Part shown: positions 17,836 through 20,911 of the stretch, one piece after another
How positions within the stretch are numbered: the first letter of the stretch is position 1
How the letters are laid out: every line of letters begins with the position of its first letter
Notes under the pieces: generated by a model
The model's database searches: none
What the model saw: only the letters and a program-made list of their open reading frames with translations
What the model was told of the DNA's origin: nothing
Assembly (NCBI GenBank): GCA_001969505.1
Contig: LSSK01001214.1
Coordinates: 1 to 20,911, forward strand
From: Zancudomyces culisetae
Lineage: Eukaryota > Kickxellomycota > Harpellomycetes > Harpellales > Legeriomycetaceae
Length of the DNA stretch: 20,911 bases
Reading direction: 5' to 3'
Position numbers and translations under genes: made by a program

Positions 17836-20012
17836 TTTGTAAGATTAAAATTGTTTCAAATCTTCGATCATACTAGCTTACAACAATTACAGTTAGTTTC
17901 CACAATGTTATTTCTACTCAAATATACATTACTATGCTGGAAGCGCCTAATAGAAAACCACGCTTTTTATTTGATTAAGTCTAGATTGGCTGAGTTTGCA
18001 GATTTAGAATCTTTAAACATTTACTAGTACAGCACGCCCAACCTAATCGAGATTATCACTAGCAACTTGCGGCTAAAATATTCAGGGAATTGGTGGGATA
18101 ATCGCAACTAGACTCTTGAAAGTCTATTTTCTGTATTTAGCATTGCCATTTGGTTTGGCTCGAATCAACCCTATGGAAAAATACAAATGTAACAACTATA
18201 CATTCTAGACGCTATAGTGTCTAAAAACGTATGATTTACTACATTTTTGGTTATATCTGAAAATTCAGGTATTAATTAGCAATTTTTTTACTGGTGCTAA
18301 TCAACAATGAATGAACATACAAAAAAATACATAGCAACTATTGTTTCCAGTAAAACTTTTATACCTTAAAGTTAATAACATCATACTCTAGTTAGTGTGA
18401 CTTGGTAATTGGCATTTGACTATAATCACAATGCTTGGTTATAAAGTGTTTATAGAAAATCATCAAATAGACAAAAATTACTAGTTAATTAAATTCAAAC
18501 CTATATTACTCACAAGACTGCCGTATCAATCGGAGTATTGGAGATTATACAAACTATGAGTACTATGTATATAGAAAAATTAATAAAATGCAACTTAAAC
18601 TAAATATTCTATAAATAATTATTAATGTTATAGAGTTCTGATATTAATTGAGAATTTCTGATAGTCTAGACTTTACATATCTACAGTTGATATGATATAA
18701 ATTCAATTATTAACCTTCAACCTTAACCTTTTAATTCAATAAATTGCAATGTGCTGTTTAAAATGTGCACAGGTCCTAAATTATATTCTTGTAGCTATTT
18801 AAATAGAGTTGTAATTTAATTTGTGGATTAAAACATCAAGAATTATAATTATAGCAATAGGGCAGATAACGCACTATTCAATTATATAAGATTCTAAAAT
18901 ATAGTAAAATGTTCTCAGTACAATATAATTGCTATAACCACTAACTTTTACTTTTCTGCAAGCATGAATATGTTATAATACCAGATTACGAATATGACGA
19001 TAATATTATTAGGTTAGTATTTGGTAAATATTAGAAAAGTCACAACTATTAAATAGTGCACTCAGTTTATGTAAACGACTTTTCTTATACTATTTCTAAT
19101 CTAATTTACAAGTGTATAGAGGAATAGACATTGCCAAATATCTACTAGGTACGTATTTTTAATAAATATTAATTATAACGTAGATTTGATTAGCTATAAC
19201 CAAGCTAATACCAGATAATTCTATCTAAAATATTAATAATATATTGTAGAAATTCTCCTAATTAAACCATGTATCTCGTAAACAATTTAGTCAGTATTTA
19301 TTTGATTCCCAATTATTAAATTTATGTTTTTCATAACGCAAGTTTGATGTGTACTAAATATAACAATAGAATAAATGACAATCGAGATTATTATTAGTTT
19401 ACAAATGAAAAAACGTTTACAACGTATTTTAGAATTAATAAAGAAGTATACGTTATGAAAAGTCGATAAGAACACTACAATCTGGCAATAACATAACCTG
19501 AAACCCTAATATCACATTATATATATTTTACCCGAGATTGACAGCATACTAAAGTGGGACAAAGGAGAGCTGAGGATATCGGAACACATGATCTAACTGG
19601 AGTTTGGGAATATGTTATTAGAAGTACAATGAACATTAGATTTAAATTATGATTGATAGGCTTTTGCTTGACAAATTTTCATAGTTTTGTATTTATGCAA
19701 TAGAAACGATGAACAAACAAAACGTGAGAAATGTGTGTCAAAATGAATATTTTAATTAGATTTTTATTTACTAGAATCGTTGATTATTTTTTAAAGAGAT
19801 TTTAAAGGATAATTACATATTATTAATTATAACAACAAAATCGTCATTATATGTATTTAAATATAATGTTAATATTGAAATAAAAGAAAAAATTTAAAGA
19901 AAAAATTGTGAGCAATAGTAGTGAATTTTGGATCATACTAAAGGCAAAATATCATATTCATATTAAGTAAATATATCGATATACTTTGTTTGTTATATTA
20001 TCGATAAAAAAA

Positions 20013-20038
20013 TTGAATCAAACGCCAGGTTGATTCAA
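20013..20038. repeat. Inverted repeat, 9-bp arms
   Basis: TTGAATCAA (20013-20021) and TTGATTCAA (20030-20038) are exact reverse complements around an 8-nt GC-richer loop (ACGCCAGG), which stands out in AT-rich surroundings. Confidence 0.6.
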
Positions 20039-20404
20039 AAAATATGAGAATTATTTAATGTTCATTAGGAGTAAAGTTTAAGTGATAAAATACTGATGCT
20101 CTATAATTAAGCTAAGTGAATATACTAAATCAACTACAAGTTAAATATTTAAAGAGATCTTATCAAGTTGATAACTATAATTGTTGTAAATAAAGATACT
20201 TTTAAGTTAGAAAATGAATTATAATATGTTATAGTTAATAGAAGATAGCCCATCCCGCATAGTACTTTGAGCGAAAGTTACCAAGTAGGACCTCAAGTAT
20301 TTTCACTACACGACAAAGCTTGTCATACTTAAAAAATCAACTACATAAATTCTTAGTTATTTTTAGTATTATAAAATATTTTATTTTTTGTGGATTAGAA
20401 GGTC

Positions 20405-20460
20405 GGAAAAGTACAACTTTTCCTTATTTTGGAAATTGGTGTTTTTATATACCATTTTCC
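20405..20460. repeat. Two adjacent GGAAAA/TTTTCC hairpins
   Basis: The first hairpin has GGAAAAGT (20405-20412) and ACTTTTCC (20416-20423) around a 3-nt loop. The second has GGAAATTGGT (20431-20440) and ACCATTTTCC (20451-20460), 9 of 10 paired, around a 10-nt loop. Both strands could form them; no gene end is nearby to make them terminators. Confidence 0.5.
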
Positions 20461-20911
20461 CTTTCGCTATAAAAAGTAGAAAAAATAATAAAAACTAGCT
20501 TATTAAACTAAATTAAACAATATAATAAACAATAGACGAAGCGAATCTGTAGATTGTTTGACGATTGTTATGGTAAATCCCTAAATTGTATAAAATATAG
20601 TAAAATATTAAAGTTGTAAAATAAATAAACAAAAAATTGTTGTGCGGATTATATATGCGTCGACAATGTAGTTGATTTCTACTTAATAGCTCTACTCAGT
20701 TGTACAATATCAGATTAAAAATTTATTCTCCGTTTAGTTTTTTGTCATAAAGATAGTTTTTTATTTACTTTGTATTCAATTCTTTATAAACTAGAAAACC
20801 TAATGGTGAAAAACTAATACCTAAAGGGTTAATAATAAATAATAATAAAAGTCGTTTAAAATATGTCGTATGCCTACAATAGGTGAAACATTTCCATTGG
20901 TTAAACGTGTT

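Larger units (their letters stand above)
17259..20911. other. Very AT-rich gene-poor region to the window end
   Basis: Over 3.6 kb with no recognisable coding sequence, RNA gene or mobile-element protein on either strand; the longest frames are about 60 codons with AT-driven composition. AT content rises further after about 17650. It holds one long palindrome and several small hairpins (listed separately). Recurrent short words such as ATTAATTATAAC appear (about 19168 and 19821), which is expected at this composition. It could be a large intergenic region, decayed repeat or heterochromatic sequence; nothing here decides between them. Confidence 0.5.

Noticed and set aside
19287-19475. 62-codon minus-strand frame in the AT-rich region
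   Set aside because: Composition follows base content, with no motif and no splice or promoter context.
1-20911. A new multi-gene defence, mobile or biosynthetic system
   Set aside because: The recognised genes are housekeeping eukaryotic genes with no shared pathway, and no transposase, reverse transcriptase, integrase or repeat-spacer array was seen.

Overview
This is nuclear DNA of a fungus, most likely an early-diverging (non-Dikarya) lineage with an AT-rich genome. The main evidence is: a Cdc24-type Rho-GEF with the fungal DH-PH-PB1 order; short spliceosomal introns with GTAAGT-like donors; a Gef1-type CLC protein; a metazoan-like MED27 with its C-terminal Cys/His motif; and Asn/Ser-rich low-complexity linkers. 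Kickxellomycotina or a similar group is only a guess. No bacterial operons, ribosome-binding sites, CRISPR arrays, tRNAs or rRNAs were seen.

Layout: the 3' part of a CDC24 homologue (+, 1-1704) is followed by a five-exon TRAPPC2L/Tca17 gene (+, 2064-3136). I rebuilt that gene from splice sites and family alignment; one of its introns appears to be GC-AG. It converges tail-to-tail, with 28 bp between stop codons, on a CLC chloride/proton exchanger (-, 3165-5888). Three more minus-strand genes follow: an unidentified coiled-coil/WD40 protein (7165-9342), an SMG7/EST1-like 14-3-3-type TPR protein (9768-11396) and a three-exon Mediator subunit 27 gene (12221-13187). A 1.15-kb divergent intergenic region leads to a four-exon short-chain dehydrogenase (+, 14342-15581), preceded by a cluster of TTTCATG motifs. 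Next is a secreted low-complexity Thr/Gly-Asp protein (+, 16755-17258). The last 3.6 kb (17259-20911) is very AT-rich and shows no gene, only a 26-bp perfect palindrome and small hairpins.

The genes have no common pathway: polarity signalling, vesicle tethering, ion transport, mRNA decay or telomere biology, transcription and redox metabolism. This is ordinary eukaryotic gene order rather than a functional cluster, and I found no convincing new multi-gene system. The most useful observations are the reconstructed gene models (TCA17 with its GC-AG intron, MED27 with its recovered N-terminus), the unidentified WD40 protein, the repeat-rich secreted protein, the promoter motif cluster and several tiny candidate ORFs in the gaps.
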